From the NCBI RefSeq assembly GCF_945906775.1, contig NZ_CAMDRE010000001.1:3100001-3164000 (forward strand): a stretch of 64,000 nucleotides of DNA, read 5' to 3'. This DNA comes from Citrobacter sp. Marseille-Q6884 (GTDB taxonomy: Bacteria; Pseudomonadota; Gammaproteobacteria; Enterobacterales; Enterobacteriaceae). The translations under genes were made by a program, and so were the position numbers. Every line of letters begins with the position of its first letter. Position 1 is the stretch's first letter. Positions 26,110 through 35,224 of the stretch are shown here, in pieces. The notes beneath the pieces are model-generated. The model did no database searches, was not told the origin of the DNA, and saw only the letters and a program-made list of their open reading frames with translations.

Positions 26110-26391
26110 ATGAAAAAGACGCTGATTCTGTTAGGGATGGTGATTGCGCTGGTGATCCTGCCGTTCTTTATCAATCACGGTGGTGAATACGGTGGCTCGG
26201 ATGGCGAGGCGGAAAGCCAGATTCAGGCGATTGCCCCGCATTATGAGCCCTGGTTCCAGCCGTTATATGAGCCAGCCAGCGGCGAGATTGAAAGTCTGCT
26301 GTTTACGCTTCAGGGATCGCTGGGTGCGGCGGTGATTTTCTATATCCTGGGTTATACCAAAGGCAGACAACGCCGTGATGACCGGACTTGA
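26110..26391 (+). CDS. cbiN: CbiN cobalt transporter auxiliary subunit
   Basis: 93 residues with two transmembrane helices (about 4-22 and 65-83) and a periplasmic loop rich in acidic and aromatic residues (GGSDGEAESQIQAIAPHYEP). CbiN assists loading of Co2+ into CbiM. It lies 2 bases after cbiM and overlaps cbiQ by 14 bases. Length and topology match the family. Confidence 0.95.
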   Translation: MKKTLILLGMVIALVILPFFINHGGEYGGSDGEAESQIQAIAPHYEPWFQPLYEPASGEIESLLFTLQGSLGAAVIFYILGYTKGRQRRDDRT

Positions 26392-27055
26392 CAGGCTGAG
26401 TTACCAGAGCCGCTGGTTCAATGTTTCGCCACAGCGGAAATTCCTGCTCTGGTTGGTGATGATGATCCTGGCTTTTACTCTGCCCCCGTTGGGGCAGGGT
26501 CTGGAGCTATTGCTCATTGCTGCGTTGACCTGTTGGCTGTTGCGTATTTCTTTCTGGCGCTGGTGCCGCTGGATGGCATTGCCGTTTGGGTTTCTGGTGG
26601 TGGGCGTCGTGACGATTTTATTTAGCGTGAGCCGCGATCCGCACACCTTACTGGCAAGCTTTCCGGTAGGCAGCTACTGGCTGGGGATCACGGCAATGGG
26701 CGTACAGACCGCGAATGAAACCTTCTGGCGTAGCCTGGCGGCGCTGGCGGCAACGTTCTGGCTGGTGTTGAACCTGCCATTTCCGCAGCTCATTATTCTG
26801 CTCAAACGTGCGCATGTTCCGCGACTGCTCACTGAACAGATCCTGCTGACCTGGCGATTTATTTTTATCCTGTTAGACGAAGCGCTGGCCATTCACCGCG
26901 CACAAACGCTGCGTTTTGGTTATCGTAGCTTGCCGTTGGGTTATCGCTCGCTGGCGATGCTGGTGGGATTGTTGTTTACGCGCGTGTTGATCCGCTATCA
27001 ACAAATGACCACCACACTGGATATCAAACTGTATCAGGGTGATTTTCACCTGTAA
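26378..27055 (+). CDS. cbiQ: CbiQ cobalt ECF transporter transmembrane (T) component
   Basis: 225 residues from the ATG at 26378 (MTGLDRLSYQSRWFNVSP), which matches the known start; a GTG one codon earlier is possible. Several transmembrane helices occupy residues about 25-130. The C-terminal cytoplasmic part holds the coupling-type arginine/alanine motif AIHRAQTLRFGYR that contacts CbiO. It overlaps cbiN by 14 bases and lies 8 bases before cbiO. Confidence 0.95.
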   Translation: MTGLDRLSYQSRWFNVSPQRKFLLWLVMMILAFTLPPLGQGLELLLIAALTCWLLRISFWRWCRWMALPFGFLVVGVVTILFSVSRDPHTLLASFPVGSYWLGITAMGVQTANETFWRSLAALAATFWLVLNLPFPQLIILLKRAHVPRLLTEQILLTWRFIFILLDEALAIHRAQTLRFGYRSLPLGYRSLAMLVGLLFTRVLIRYQQMTTTLDIKLYQGDFHL

Positions 27056-27063
27056 GGAAAAGT

Positions 27064-27879
27064 ATGCTTGCCACCTCTGCGCTTTGGTTTCGCTATCAGG
27101 ATGATCCCATCCTCAAAGGGCTAACGCTGGACTTTTCTCCGCATGCCGTCACTGGACTGGTAGGGGCGAACGGATGCGGAAAATCTACGCTGTTTATGAA
27201 TCTTAGTGGCTTACTGCGCCCCCAACAGGGCGCGGTAATGTGGCAAGGGAAACCACTGGATTACAGTAAGCGTGGTCTGCTGGCGCTGCGCCAGCAGGTG
27301 GCAACCGTATTTCAGGACCCCGATCAGCAAATCTTTTATACCGACATCGACAGTGACATCGCATTCAGTCTGCGCAATCTGGGCGTGGATGAAGCCGAAA
27401 TTGCCCGCCGGGTGGACGATACCCTGACGCTGGTAGACGCGCAGCATTTCCGCCATCAACCCATTCAATGTTTAAGCCACGGGCAAAAGAAACGTGTGGC
27501 GATTGCCGGGGCGCTGGTGCTGCAGGCGCAATATCTGTTACTGGATGAACCGACTGCGGGTCTGGATCCATCCGGTCGTGCGCAGATGATTGAAATCATC
27601 AAACGTATTGTGTCGCAGGGAAACCACGTGGTTATTTCCAGCCATGATATTGACCTTATCTATGAAGTGAGCGATGCGGTTTATGTTTTACGCCGGGGTG
27701 AAGTGCTGGCGCACGGCACACCGGGTGAGGTATTTGCCCGCACGGATCTCATTGAACAAGCCGGATTAACTCAGCCCTGGCTGGTAAAACTGCATACACA
27801 GTTAGGCTTTCCGCTGTGTAAAACAGAGGCTGAATTTTTTAGCTGTATGCGAGAGAACGCACTGAAGGAGGCGTCATGA
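27064..27879 (+). CDS. cbiO: CbiO cobalt ECF transporter ATPase
   Basis: 271 residues. ABC ATPase: Walker A GANGCGKST at residues 34-42, Q-loop VATVFQDPDQQIF, signature CLSHGQKKRVAIAGALV, Walker B YLLLDEPTAGLD and H-loop HVVISSHDIDLIY. The signature reads LSHGQ rather than LSGGQ, which is common in ECF ATPases. It powers Co2+ import with CbiM, N and Q. A GTAAGGA-type ribosome site precedes it. It overlaps cbiP by 4 bases. Confidence 0.96.
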   Translation: MLATSALWFRYQDDPILKGLTLDFSPHAVTGLVGANGCGKSTLFMNLSGLLRPQQGAVMWQGKPLDYSKRGLLALRQQVATVFQDPDQQIFYTDIDSDIAFSLRNLGVDEAEIARRVDDTLTLVDAQHFRHQPIQCLSHGQKKRVAIAGALVLQAQYLLLDEPTAGLDPSGRAQMIEIIKRIVSQGNHVVISSHDIDLIYEVSDAVYVLRRGEVLAHGTPGEVFARTDLIEQAGLTQPWLVKLHTQLGFPLCKTEAEFFSCMRENALKEAS

Positions 27880-29396
27880 CGCAGGCAATAATGTTGCAGG
27901 GTACGGCATCTGATGTAGGCAAAAGCGTACTGGTCGCCGGGCTGTGTCGTATTTTTTACCAGGATGGACTGCGTACAGCGCCGTTTAAATCGCAGAACAT
28001 GGCACTGAACTCCGGCATTACCCCAGAAGGTAAAGAGATGGGGCGCGCGCAAATTTTTCAGGCCGAGGCTGCCGGGATCACGCCGGATGTGCGCATGAAC
28101 CCTGTGCTACTTAAACCAACCAGCGATCGCAAAGCTCAGGTCGTATTGATGGGGAAAGTCGCAACCGATATGGATGCGGTGAGCTATCACGAGTACAAGC
28201 CGCGACTGCGTGAACAGATTCTTTCGGTCTATAACAGCCTGGCGCAGGAATTTGATGTTCTGGTGCTGGAAGGTGCGGGCAGTCCGGCTGAAATTAACCT
28301 GCGCGATCGCGATATCGTTAATATGGGCATGGCCGAAATGGCGCAGTGTCCGGTTATTTTGGTTGCTGATATCGACCGCGGTGGGGTGTTCGCCTCCATT
28401 TACGGCACCCTGGCGCTGCTGCGCGACCACGAACGCGCCAGAGTCAAAGGCGTCATCATTAATAAATTTCGCGGCGATGTGGCCCTGCTTTACTCGGGCA
28501 TTGAACAAATTGAAGCGCTGACCGGCGTGCCTGTGCTTGGCGTTATGCCGTGGCTGGATGTCGATCTGGAAGATGAAGATGGGGTTGCGCTGCAAAAAGG
28601 CAAATATTTGCGCACTGACAAACGCGACATTGAGATTGCCGTTGTTCAACTGCCGCATATCTCTAACTTTACGGATTTTAATGCGCTGGCCGCACAACCT
28701 GATGTCCGCGTACGTTATGTTCGTCAACCGGAGGAGCTGGCAGGGGTTGATTTGGTGATCCTGCCGGGCAGCAAAAATACGCTCGGCGATCTGGTCTGGT
28801 TACGTGAAAGCGGCATGGCGCATGGTGTGATGCAGTTACACCAACAGAACGTACCGGTCGTCGGCATCTGCGGCGGCTATCAGATGCTCGGTGACACCAT
28901 CATTGATGAGGTGGAGTCTGGTTTGGGTACTCAGCCCGGACTGGGACTGCTCAATACGGTAACCCATTTTGCCCGGCACAAAACAACGACTCTGGTCGAG
29001 GGGCAGATGTTGCCAGCGCTTCCTGACTGGCTGGCGGGTGTGGCGGGACTCTCCGTACGCGGTTATGAAATTCACATGGGTGAAACGGAATTATCAGGAG
29101 AATGCCAGTCAGTGATGACACTGGATAAAGATGGCGGCAGCGTGGCTGACGGTGCCGTCAGTCATGACGGTCTGGCGTTTGGCACTTATCTCCACGGTCT
29201 GTTCGATAGCGATCAGTTCACCCGCGCGCTGGTTAATGGTCTGCGTACGCGCAAAGGCTTAGCACCACTGGATTCAACCTTCCATTACGCGCAATATAAA
29301 TCGCAGCAGTTTGATCTGCTGGCGGATGCGATGCGGCAACACATCGATATTGAAAAAATTTATACCATCATGCAGCAACATCGGGAGCCAGTATGA
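27876..29396 (+). CDS. cbiP: CbiP cobyric acid synthase
   Basis: 506 residues. The N-terminal dethiobiotin-synthase-like domain starts MLQGTASDVGKSVLVAGLCR with the P-loop, then PFKSQNMALNSGITPEGKEM. The C-terminal glutamine amidotransferase domain has VVGICGGYQMLGD with the catalytic cysteine and FGTYLHGLFDSD with the histidine. It amidates side chains b, d, e and g of adenosylcobyrinic acid a,c-diamide. It overlaps both cbiO and cobU by 4 bases. Confidence 0.96.
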   Translation: MTQAIMLQGTASDVGKSVLVAGLCRIFYQDGLRTAPFKSQNMALNSGITPEGKEMGRAQIFQAEAAGITPDVRMNPVLLKPTSDRKAQVVLMGKVATDMDAVSYHEYKPRLREQILSVYNSLAQEFDVLVLEGAGSPAEINLRDRDIVNMGMAEMAQCPVILVADIDRGGVFASIYGTLALLRDHERARVKGVIINKFRGDVALLYSGIEQIEALTGVPVLGVMPWLDVDLEDEDGVALQKGKYLRTDKRDIEIAVVQLPHISNFTDFNALAAQPDVRVRYVRQPEELAGVDLVILPGSKNTLGDLVWLRESGMAHGVMQLHQQNVPVVGICGGYQMLGDTIIDEVESGLGTQPGLGLLNTVTHFARHKTTTLVEGQMLPALPDWLAGVAGLSVRGYEIHMGETELSGECQSVMTLDKDGGSVADGAVSHDGLAFGTYLHGLFDSDQFTRALVNGLRTRKGLAPLDSTFHYAQYKSQQFDLLADAMRQHIDIEKIYTIMQQHREPV

Positions 29397-29938
29397 TGAT
29401 TCTGGTTACCGGCGGCGCGCGTAGCGGCAAAAGTCGGCATGCAGAGGCGCTGATCGCTGACGCACCGAGTGTCCTCTATATCGCGACCTCACAGATTTTT
29501 GATGAGGAGATGGCAGCACGTATTCAGCACCATCGTGATGGTCGTCCCACACACTGGCGTACCGCCGAGCGCTGGCAACATCTTGATGATCTGATAACGG
29601 CGATGAACGATCCGCAAGAGGCGATTTTACTGGAGTGCATCACCACGATGGTGACCAATCTGCTCTTTGCGTTGGGCGGTGACAGCGATCCTGACAGTTG
29701 GGATTACGCGGCAATGGAACAGTCTATTGAGGCCGAGATGCGTTTGTTGATCGAAGCCTGTCAACGTTGCCCGGCAAAGATCGTTCTGGTGACAAACGAA
29801 GTGGGGATGGGGATTGTTCCGGAGAATCGTCTGGCGCGGCATTTTCGTGATATTGCCGGACGTGTTAACCAGCGCCTGGCGGCGGCCGCCGATGAGGTCT
29901 GGCTGGTGGTATCTGGTATTGGAGTCAAAATTAAATGA
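29393..29938 (+). CDS. cobU: CobU adenosylcobinamide kinase / guanylyltransferase
   Basis: 181 residues, identical in length to Salmonella CobU. P-loop GGARSGKS at residues 7-14; ARIQHHRDGRP carries the histidine expected to form the GMP-enzyme intermediate; LLECITTMVTNLLFALGG and LVTNEVGMGIVPENRLARHF are conserved. It phosphorylates adenosylcobinamide and adds GMP, activating it for CobS. It overlaps cbiP and cobS by 4 bases each. Confidence 0.96.
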   Translation: MMILVTGGARSGKSRHAEALIADAPSVLYIATSQIFDEEMAARIQHHRDGRPTHWRTAERWQHLDDLITAMNDPQEAILLECITTMVTNLLFALGGDSDPDSWDYAAMEQSIEAEMRLLIEACQRCPAKIVLVTNEVGMGIVPENRLARHFRDIAGRVNQRLAAAADEVWLVVSGIGVKIK

Positions 29939-30678
29939 GTAAGTTGTTCTGGGCAATGCTCTCTTTTATCAGCCGCTTGCCTGTTCCTGCACGTTGGTCG
30001 CAAGGACTCGATTTCGAACAGTATTCTCGCGGGATCGTCATGTTCCCGCTCATTGGCGTTGTGCTGGGGGGACTGTCAGGGCTGGTTTTTATGGTATTGC
30101 AGCCATGGTGCGGTATTCCGCTGGCGGCCCTGTTTAGCGTTCTGGCACTGGCGCTACTGACAGGCGGTTTTCATCTGGACGGTCTGGCGGATACCTGTGA
30201 TGGCATTTTTTCCGCTCGTCGTCGTGAGCGGATGCTGGAAATTATGCGCGACAGCCGCCTGGGGACACATGGCGGCCTGGCGTTAATCTTTGTTTTGCTG
30301 GCAAAAGTACTGGTGGTCAGTGAGCTGGCACTGCGCGGAACGCCGATGCTGGCAGCGCTGGCGGCGGCCTGTGTCGCCGGTCGGGGAACTGCGGTTCTGC
30401 TGATGTACCGGCATCGTTATGCCCGCGAAGAAGGGTTGGGAAATGTCTTTATTGGCAAAGTTACTGGACGACAAACCTGCGTTACGCTGGGGTTTGCGGC
30501 GATCCTTGCCGCCGTTCTGCTCCCCGGCATGCGCGGCGTGGCGGCGCTGGTCGTTACGATGGTGGCAGTGTTTATTCTTGGGCAATTATTAAAACGTACG
30601 TTGGGTGGACAAACCGGCGATACGCTCGGTGCGGCCATAGAACTTGGCGAGTTGATCTTCTTACTGGCTCTGCTTTGA
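29935..30678 (+). CDS. cobS: CobS adenosylcobinamide-GDP ribazoletransferase
   Basis: 247 residues, polytopic membrane protein. It is recognised by FISRLPVPARW at the N-terminus and by the acidic motif GGFHLDGLADTCDGIFSARRRERMLEIMRDSRLG near residues 80-113, whose aspartates bind Mg2+. It joins adenosylcobinamide-GDP to alpha-ribazole (phosphate), the last assembly step, at the inner membrane. It overlaps cobU by 4 bases and precedes cobT by 25 bases. Confidence 0.95.
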   Translation: MSKLFWAMLSFISRLPVPARWSQGLDFEQYSRGIVMFPLIGVVLGGLSGLVFMVLQPWCGIPLAALFSVLALALLTGGFHLDGLADTCDGIFSARRRERMLEIMRDSRLGTHGGLALIFVLLAKVLVVSELALRGTPMLAALAAACVAGRGTAVLLMYRHRYAREEGLGNVFIGKVTGRQTCVTLGFAAILAAVLLPGMRGVAALVVTMVAVFILGQLLKRTLGGQTGDTLGAAIELGELIFLLALL

Positions 30679-30703
30679 GTCAGCTAACACATTGAGAACC
30701 CTT

Positions 30704-31768
30704 ATGCAGACTTTATCCTCTTTACTCCAGATGATCCCTGTACCCGATAGTGCTGCGATGCTGCGCGCACAGCAGCACATTGATGGTTTACTTAAGCCGC
30801 CTGGTAGCCTTGGACGACTCGAATCCCTTGCCGTACAGCTGGCGGGTATGCCGGGGCTGAAAGGGGAGCCGCGCGTAGGGGGGAAAGCGATGCTGGTGAT
30901 GTGCGCCGACCACGGTGTGTGGGATGAGGGCGTTGCCGTTTCGCCCAAAGTGGTCACGGCGATTCAGGCCGCAAATATGACGCGTGGGACGACCGGCGTT
31001 TGTGTTCTGGCGGCTCAGGCGGGGGCAAAGGTGCATGTGATTGACGTGGGGATTGACGCTGATCCGATCCCTGGCGTGGTCAATATGCGCGTGGCGCGCG
31101 GCTGTGGAAATATTGCTGAAGGGCCGGCAATGAGCCGCTCTCAGGCAGAAGAGCTGCTGCTGGAAGTCATCCGCTATACCCGTGAATTAGCGAAAGAGGG
31201 TGTGACGCTGTTTGGTGTCGGTGAGCTGGGTATGGCGAACACCACGCCAGCAGCGGCCATTGTCAGCGTGTTGACCGGCAGCGATGCCGAGGATGTGGTG
31301 GGTATTGGCGCCAACCTGCCGCTTTCGCGGGTGGGGAATAAGGTGGATGTTGTCCGTCGTGCGATTGCCATCAATCAGCCCGATCCCCGCGACGGTGTCG
31401 ATGTGCTGGCAAAAGTGGGCGGGTTTGATCTTGTCGGTATGGCCGGCGTGATGTTAGGTGCAGCTTCCTGCGGCTTGCCTGTCCTGCTGGATGGATTCCT
31501 CTCCTATTCGGCCGCACTCGCCGCCTGCCAGATTGCGCCGGAGATTAAGCCATATCTGATCCCATCGCATTTCTCCGCCGAGAAAGGCGCCCGAACCGCA
31601 CTGGCACATCTGGAGCTGGATCCGTATCTCAATATGGGCATGCGCTTAGGCGAGGGGAGTGGCGCTGCGCTGGCGATGCCGATTGTCGAAGCCGCCTGCG
31701 CGATGTACAACAATATGGGGCATTTAGCCGCCAGTAATATTGTGCTGCCGGATGGAAAGGAAGCATAG
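30704..31768 (+). CDS. cobT: CobT nicotinate-nucleotide-dimethylbenzimidazole phosphoribosyltransferase
   Basis: 354 residues from the ATG at 30704 (MQTLSSLLQMIPVPD); a TTG four codons upstream is in frame but the ATG matches homologues. It makes alpha-ribazole phosphate for the lower ligand. Conserved blocks: HIDGLLKPPGSLGRLE, MCADHGVWDEGVAVSPK, GVGELGMANTTPAAA, and the late NMGMRLGEGSGAALAMPI containing the catalytic glutamate. It is the last gene of the operon and a strong terminator follows. Confidence 0.96.
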   Translation: MQTLSSLLQMIPVPDSAAMLRAQQHIDGLLKPPGSLGRLESLAVQLAGMPGLKGEPRVGGKAMLVMCADHGVWDEGVAVSPKVVTAIQAANMTRGTTGVCVLAAQAGAKVHVIDVGIDADPIPGVVNMRVARGCGNIAEGPAMSRSQAEELLLEVIRYTRELAKEGVTLFGVGELGMANTTPAAAIVSVLTGSDAEDVVGIGANLPLSRVGNKVDVVRRAIAINQPDPRDGVDVLAKVGGFDLVGMAGVMLGAASCGLPVLLDGFLSYSAALAACQIAPEIKPYLIPSHFSAEKGARTALAHLELDPYLNMGMRLGEGSGAALAMPIVEAACAMYNNMGHLAASNIVLPDGKEA

Positions 31769-31776
31769 TCAATCTG

Positions 31777-31804
31777 AACCCCGCTCAAGGCGGGGTTTCT
31801 TCTT
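31777..31804 (+). terminator. cbi/cob operon terminator
   Basis: AACCCCGC pairs with GCGGGGTT around TCAAG, followed by TTCTTCTT. It is a strong intrinsic terminator 9 bases after the cobT stop that closes the 20-gene operon. Confidence 0.88.
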
Positions 31805-31883
31805 GTTTGTGTCCGTTGTAATCCCGAAAAACAGATAAAAAAGCTATAATTAACGGATATCTGCTGCGACGAAGGAAAGGAAA

Positions 31884-32813
31884 ATGATGCGTCGTGTAAA
31901 ACTGTTATGTTCACTCATCATGCTGCTCGCGAGTCAGGGATCGCAGGCAGTGAGTTATCCGCTGCCACCCGAGGGAAGTCGTCTGGTGGGGAGTCCTCTG
32001 ACAATTACGGTGCCATCAGGAAATACTCAGCCGCTGGAGGCATTTGCTGCCCAGTACGGGCAAGGCTTGAGCAACATGCTCGAAGCCAATCCCGGTGTGG
32101 ATGTTTTTTTGCCTAAGTCGGGGTCAACGCTGGTTGTGCCGCAGCAGATTATTTTGCCGGATACCGTGCGTGAAGGGATTGTCATTAACGTCGCAGAAAT
32201 GCGCCTTTACTATTATCCCAAAGATACAAATACGGTTGAGATCTTACCGATCGGTATCGGTCAGGCAGGGAGGGAAACGCCGCGCAACTGGGTTACTGCG
32301 GTAGAGCGCAAGCAGGAGGCGCCTGGCTGGACGCCAACGGCGAATACCCGACGTGAATATGCCGCGCGAGGCGAGACGTTACCTGCGTTTGTGCCCGCCG
32401 GACCCGACAACCCGATGGGGCTCTATGCGATATATATTGGCAGGCTCTATGCCATCCACGGCACAAACGCCAATTTTGGCATTGGCTTGCGAGTGAGCCA
32501 GGGCTGTATTCGTCTGCGCAATGACGATATCAAATACCTGTTTGATACCGTGCCGGTTGGGACGCGTGTTCAATTGATCGACAGGCCCATCAAATACACG
32601 GCTGAGCCAGACGGCACCCGCTGGGTTGAGGTTCATGAGCCGCTGTCCCGTAATCGCTCTGAATATGAGTCAGACAGAAAGGTTCCGCTGCCCGTCACAC
32701 CCGCGTTGCGCACGTTTATCACCGGCAGTGGTATCGATGTTAATCGCGCGAATGCGACCCTGGAGCGTCGTTCCGGGATGCCGGTGAATATCAGCCAGAT
32801 ACAAAAATACTGA
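31884..32813 (+). CDS. ldtA: L,D-transpeptidase LdtA (ErfK)
   Basis: 309 residues. The signal peptide of about 22 residues ends near SQGSQA; a LysM-like region follows (TQPLEAFAAQYGQGLSNMLEANPGVD), then a YkuD catalytic domain with HGTNANFGIGLRVSQGCIRLR, where the cysteine near residue 207 is the nucleophile. It links Braun lipoprotein to peptidoglycan in the periplasm. A TATAAT box stands at 31845-31850 and AAGGAAAGGA precedes tandem ATGs; the second ATG (31887) may be the true start, as in E. coli ErfK. The position next to cobT matches E. coli. Confidence 0.93.
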   Translation: MMRRVKLLCSLIMLLASQGSQAVSYPLPPEGSRLVGSPLTITVPSGNTQPLEAFAAQYGQGLSNMLEANPGVDVFLPKSGSTLVVPQQIILPDTVREGIVINVAEMRLYYYPKDTNTVEILPIGIGQAGRETPRNWVTAVERKQEAPGWTPTANTRREYAARGETLPAFVPAGPDNPMGLYAIYIGRLYAIHGTNANFGIGLRVSQGCIRLRNDDIKYLFDTVPVGTRVQLIDRPIKYTAEPDGTRWVEVHEPLSRNRSEYESDRKVPLPVTPALRTFITGSGIDVNRANATLERRSGMPVNISQIQKY

Positions 32814-32837
32814 TCAGCGACACGCGGTATTTTCTTT

Positions 32838-32870
32838 GCGGTCAGCGAATACTGACCGCTTGTTGACCGT
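32838..32870 (+). terminator. Hairpin between convergent ldtA and iron ABC genes
   Basis: GCGGTCAG (32838-32845) pairs with CTGACCGC (32852-32859) around CGAATA, followed on the plus strand by TTGTTG. It may terminate ldtA, although the T-tract is poor. It overlaps the last codons of the ATPase gene. Confidence 0.4.
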
Positions 32871-33525
32871 GATACTGCCCCATTTTCACAAAGCCGATAT
32901 GGTCTGCCATCAATTGCGCTTCGTGCTCACTGTGCGTCACCAACAGCGCGGTTTGCCCGGCTGCGCGTAATATATCGCGAACCTCGCCACCCAGACGTTC
33001 TCGAGTGTTTTTATCAAGACTGGAAAAGGGTTCATCCAGCAGCAGAATCTCAGGCCGCGGAGCCAGCGCGCGCGCTAACGCAATACGCTGTTGCTGCCCG
33101 CCTGAAAGCTCATGAGGATAACGGTCGGCGTGGCTGTGTAATTCCACCATTTTCAACAGTTCAGCGACCCTGGCCTGCTGCTCTTCACGCGGTGTCCGTC
33201 GTAAGCCAAAGGCTACGTTTTGTTGTGCCGTCAGATGGGGGAATAATGCATATTCCTGAAAGACCATGCCGACATGCCGTTTTTCCGGCGGCAGGTGAAT
33301 TTCGGGCCCTGCAACGCGTCGTTGTGAAACATAAATTTCACCGCGTTGCAGACGTTCAAACCCGGCAACCGCACGAAGTACGGTCGTTTTCCCACAACCT
33401 GAGGCACCCAGCAGACAAGCGATTTCCCCTTTGCGCACAGCCATGGAAAACCCGGTCAGCACCGCTTGCTGGCTATTGCCGTAGGCAACATGCACATCCT
33501 GAAGGCGTAATGCAATTTCTGACAT
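32842..33525 (-). CDS. Ferric-iron ABC transporter ATPase (FbpC-like, short)
   Basis: 227 residues. ABC ATPase with Walker A GASGCGKTT near residues 40-48, Q-loop VGMVFQEYALFPHL, signature LSGGQQQRIALARAL, Walker B EILLLDEPFSSLD and H-loop LLVTHSEHEAQLM. Many FbpC/AfuC/SfuC proteins are about 340-350 residues with a C-terminal TOBE-like regulatory domain; here the protein ends soon after the H-loop region, so that domain is absent. The stop lies inside a hairpin (32838-32859) and 28 bases from the erfK stop. It is the third gene of an iron cassette, 10 bases after the permease. Confidence 0.85.
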   Translation of the reverse strand: MSEIALRLQDVHVAYGNSQQAVLTGFSMAVRKGEIACLLGASGCGKTTVLRAVAGFERLQRGEIYVSQRRVAGPEIHLPPEKRHVGMVFQEYALFPHLTAQQNVAFGLRRTPREEQQARVAELLKMVELHSHADRYPHELSGGQQQRIALARALAPRPEILLLDEPFSSLDKNTRERLGGEVRDILRAAGQTALLVTHSEHEAQLMADHIGFVKMGQYHGQQAVSIR

Positions 33526-33535
33526 TGTGATTCTC

Positions 33536-35224
33536 TTAACCCCGGCGCGTCATTTGGTGACGCACCAATAAAATAACCGGTAGCGTGCCTGCTAAAACGA
33601 TCAGTAGCGCGGCAATCGCGCCTTCTTCATAGGTTCCCCGCGCGGCTTCGGCATACAGCAATGTTGCCAGCGTTTCGAAGTTTACCGGGCGTAAAAGCAG
33701 CGTGGTTGGCAGCTCTTTCATCGCATCTGCAAAAACCAGTAATGCACTGCTGACTATCGCGGGTCGCAGGAGCGGGAAGTGAACGCGCGCAAATGTGCCA
33801 GCGCCATTCTCACCCAATAAACGGGAAGCCTGTTCAAGGGAAGGGGGGATTCGCCCTAATCCCGAATCCAGGGCACCGATGGCAATCGCCTGAAAGCGCA
33901 TCGCGCAGCAAATCACCAGCAAAATACCGGCCGACATCAACGGTAATCCGCGTGTATTCAGCAAGTCGGCCAGCCAGCGATCTACCGCCATCGCAGGTGT
34001 GAGAAAACCGATGGCCAGAATAGTGCCAGGCACGGCGTAACCTAACGACGCCAGACGCATGACGCCGCGGCGAAAGCCGGGCATGGCGTTGTCTGCAGCG
34101 CTGTGACGAGCACTCCATGCCACCAGTAAACTGACGCAGACCACGACCAGCGTGGTTCCTGCGGCCAGTGTCAGCGTATTTTGTAATGCTGAAAGCAACG
34201 AGGCAGAAATCGGATTATCTTCACCCAGCCTTTTGGCGCTCTCCCACATTAAAAACAGTACCGGGGCAAGGAACCCCAAAATAACCGGCAGTGCGATGAC
34301 TGCGCCGAGAAGCCATCCTCGCCAGCCGTACACGCGTGTCGGTTGAATCTCCCGCAGGTTGCGGCTGCTGAATCCTTGTTTTCTGCGGCCATAAAATTCC
34401 AGCGTCAGAATAAGGAATATAAACATCAGCATCATGCAGGCGATTTGTGCAGCGGCGGAGAGATCAGAGCGTGAAATCCATGTGGTATAGACGGTGACCG
34501 TCAACGTTTGTACGCCGAGAAACTCTGATGCGCCAATGTCGTTGAGCGTTTCCAGAAGCGCGAGACTGATACCTACGGCCAGCGCCGGACGTGCCATGGG
34601 CAGAGCCACGCGAAAAAATGTTCCGGCAGCGCTGCATCCCAGCGTACGTGCGGCTTCCAGTAAATGAGCCGGCTGACTAATAAACATGGCGCGGGTTGTC
34701 AGATAAACGTAAGGATACAGCACGAGTCCGAGCAAAATAATCGCGCCGGACAGGGAGCGTAAATCAGGCAGACGAAACTGCCGCGGGCTGTCGAAACCGA
34801 GTAAGAAACGGATGAATGTTTGCAGCGGACCAATGGGATGCAACAAATCCAGCCAGGCGAAAGCGACGATATAGGTCGGCATTGCCAGCGGCAGCAACAG
34901 CGCCCAACTGAGTATTTTTCGGCCGGGAAAATCCCATGCAGTTACTGCCCATGCGCTGCCAACGCCAATGACGCCGACCATCACGGCGACGCCCGCCAGC
35001 AAGAGTACGGTGTTTTTTAACGCGGCAGGTAATACAAAAGTGATGAGATTATCCCAATGGGATAAGTCAGCCTGCGTGGCCTGCCAGATCAGCGCAATAA
35101 CAGGTGTCAGCACACCCAGTGCCACACACAGCGCGCCAAGGTGCAACGGCGTTAATAACGACTGCGGCCCGGAAACCAGGCCGCGTAATGTCGGAAACTG
35201 CAGTGATTTATTGATCGAATCCAA
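33536..35224 (-). CDS. Ferric-iron ABC transporter permease (FbpB-like)
   Basis: 562 residues, a fused two-unit permease with about 12 hydrophobic segments. Each half has the coupling (EAA-type) loop that docks to the ATPase: LLEAARTLGCSAAGTFFRVALPMARPALAVG is split here as ARTLGCSAAGTFFRVALP near residue 190 and, in the second half, EQASRLLGENGAGTFARVHF near 465. This is the usual FbpB/SfuB organisation. It overlaps the end of the binding-protein gene by 17 bases and precedes the ATPase by 10 bases. Inner-membrane Fe3+ import is inferred from the family and a Fur-like box upstream. Confidence 0.88.
   Translation of the reverse strand: MDSINKSLQFPTLRGLVSGPQSLLTPLHLGALCVALGVLTPVIALIWQATQADLSHWDNLITFVLPAALKNTVLLLAGVAVMVGVIGVGSAWAVTAWDFPGRKILSWALLLPLAMPTYIVAFAWLDLLHPIGPLQTFIRFLLGFDSPRQFRLPDLRSLSGAIILLGLVLYPYVYLTTRAMFISQPAHLLEAARTLGCSAAGTFFRVALPMARPALAVGISLALLETLNDIGASEFLGVQTLTVTVYTTWISRSDLSAAAQIACMMLMFIFLILTLEFYGRRKQGFSSRNLREIQPTRVYGWRGWLLGAVIALPVILGFLAPVLFLMWESAKRLGEDNPISASLLSALQNTLTLAAGTTLVVVCVSLLVAWSARHSAADNAMPGFRRGVMRLASLGYAVPGTILAIGFLTPAMAVDRWLADLLNTRGLPLMSAGILLVICCAMRFQAIAIGALDSGLGRIPPSLEQASRLLGENGAGTFARVHFPLLRPAIVSSALLVFADAMKELPTTLLLRPVNFETLATLLYAEAARGTYEEGAIAALLIVLAGTLPVILLVRHQMTRRG

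Noticed and set aside
32814..32870. Possible left attachment site of an island at the tRNA-Asn
   Set aside because: I looked for a copy of the tRNA-Asn 3' end (CCAGTCAGAGGAGCCA or its complement) near the erfK end and found none, and there is no integrase gene in the block.
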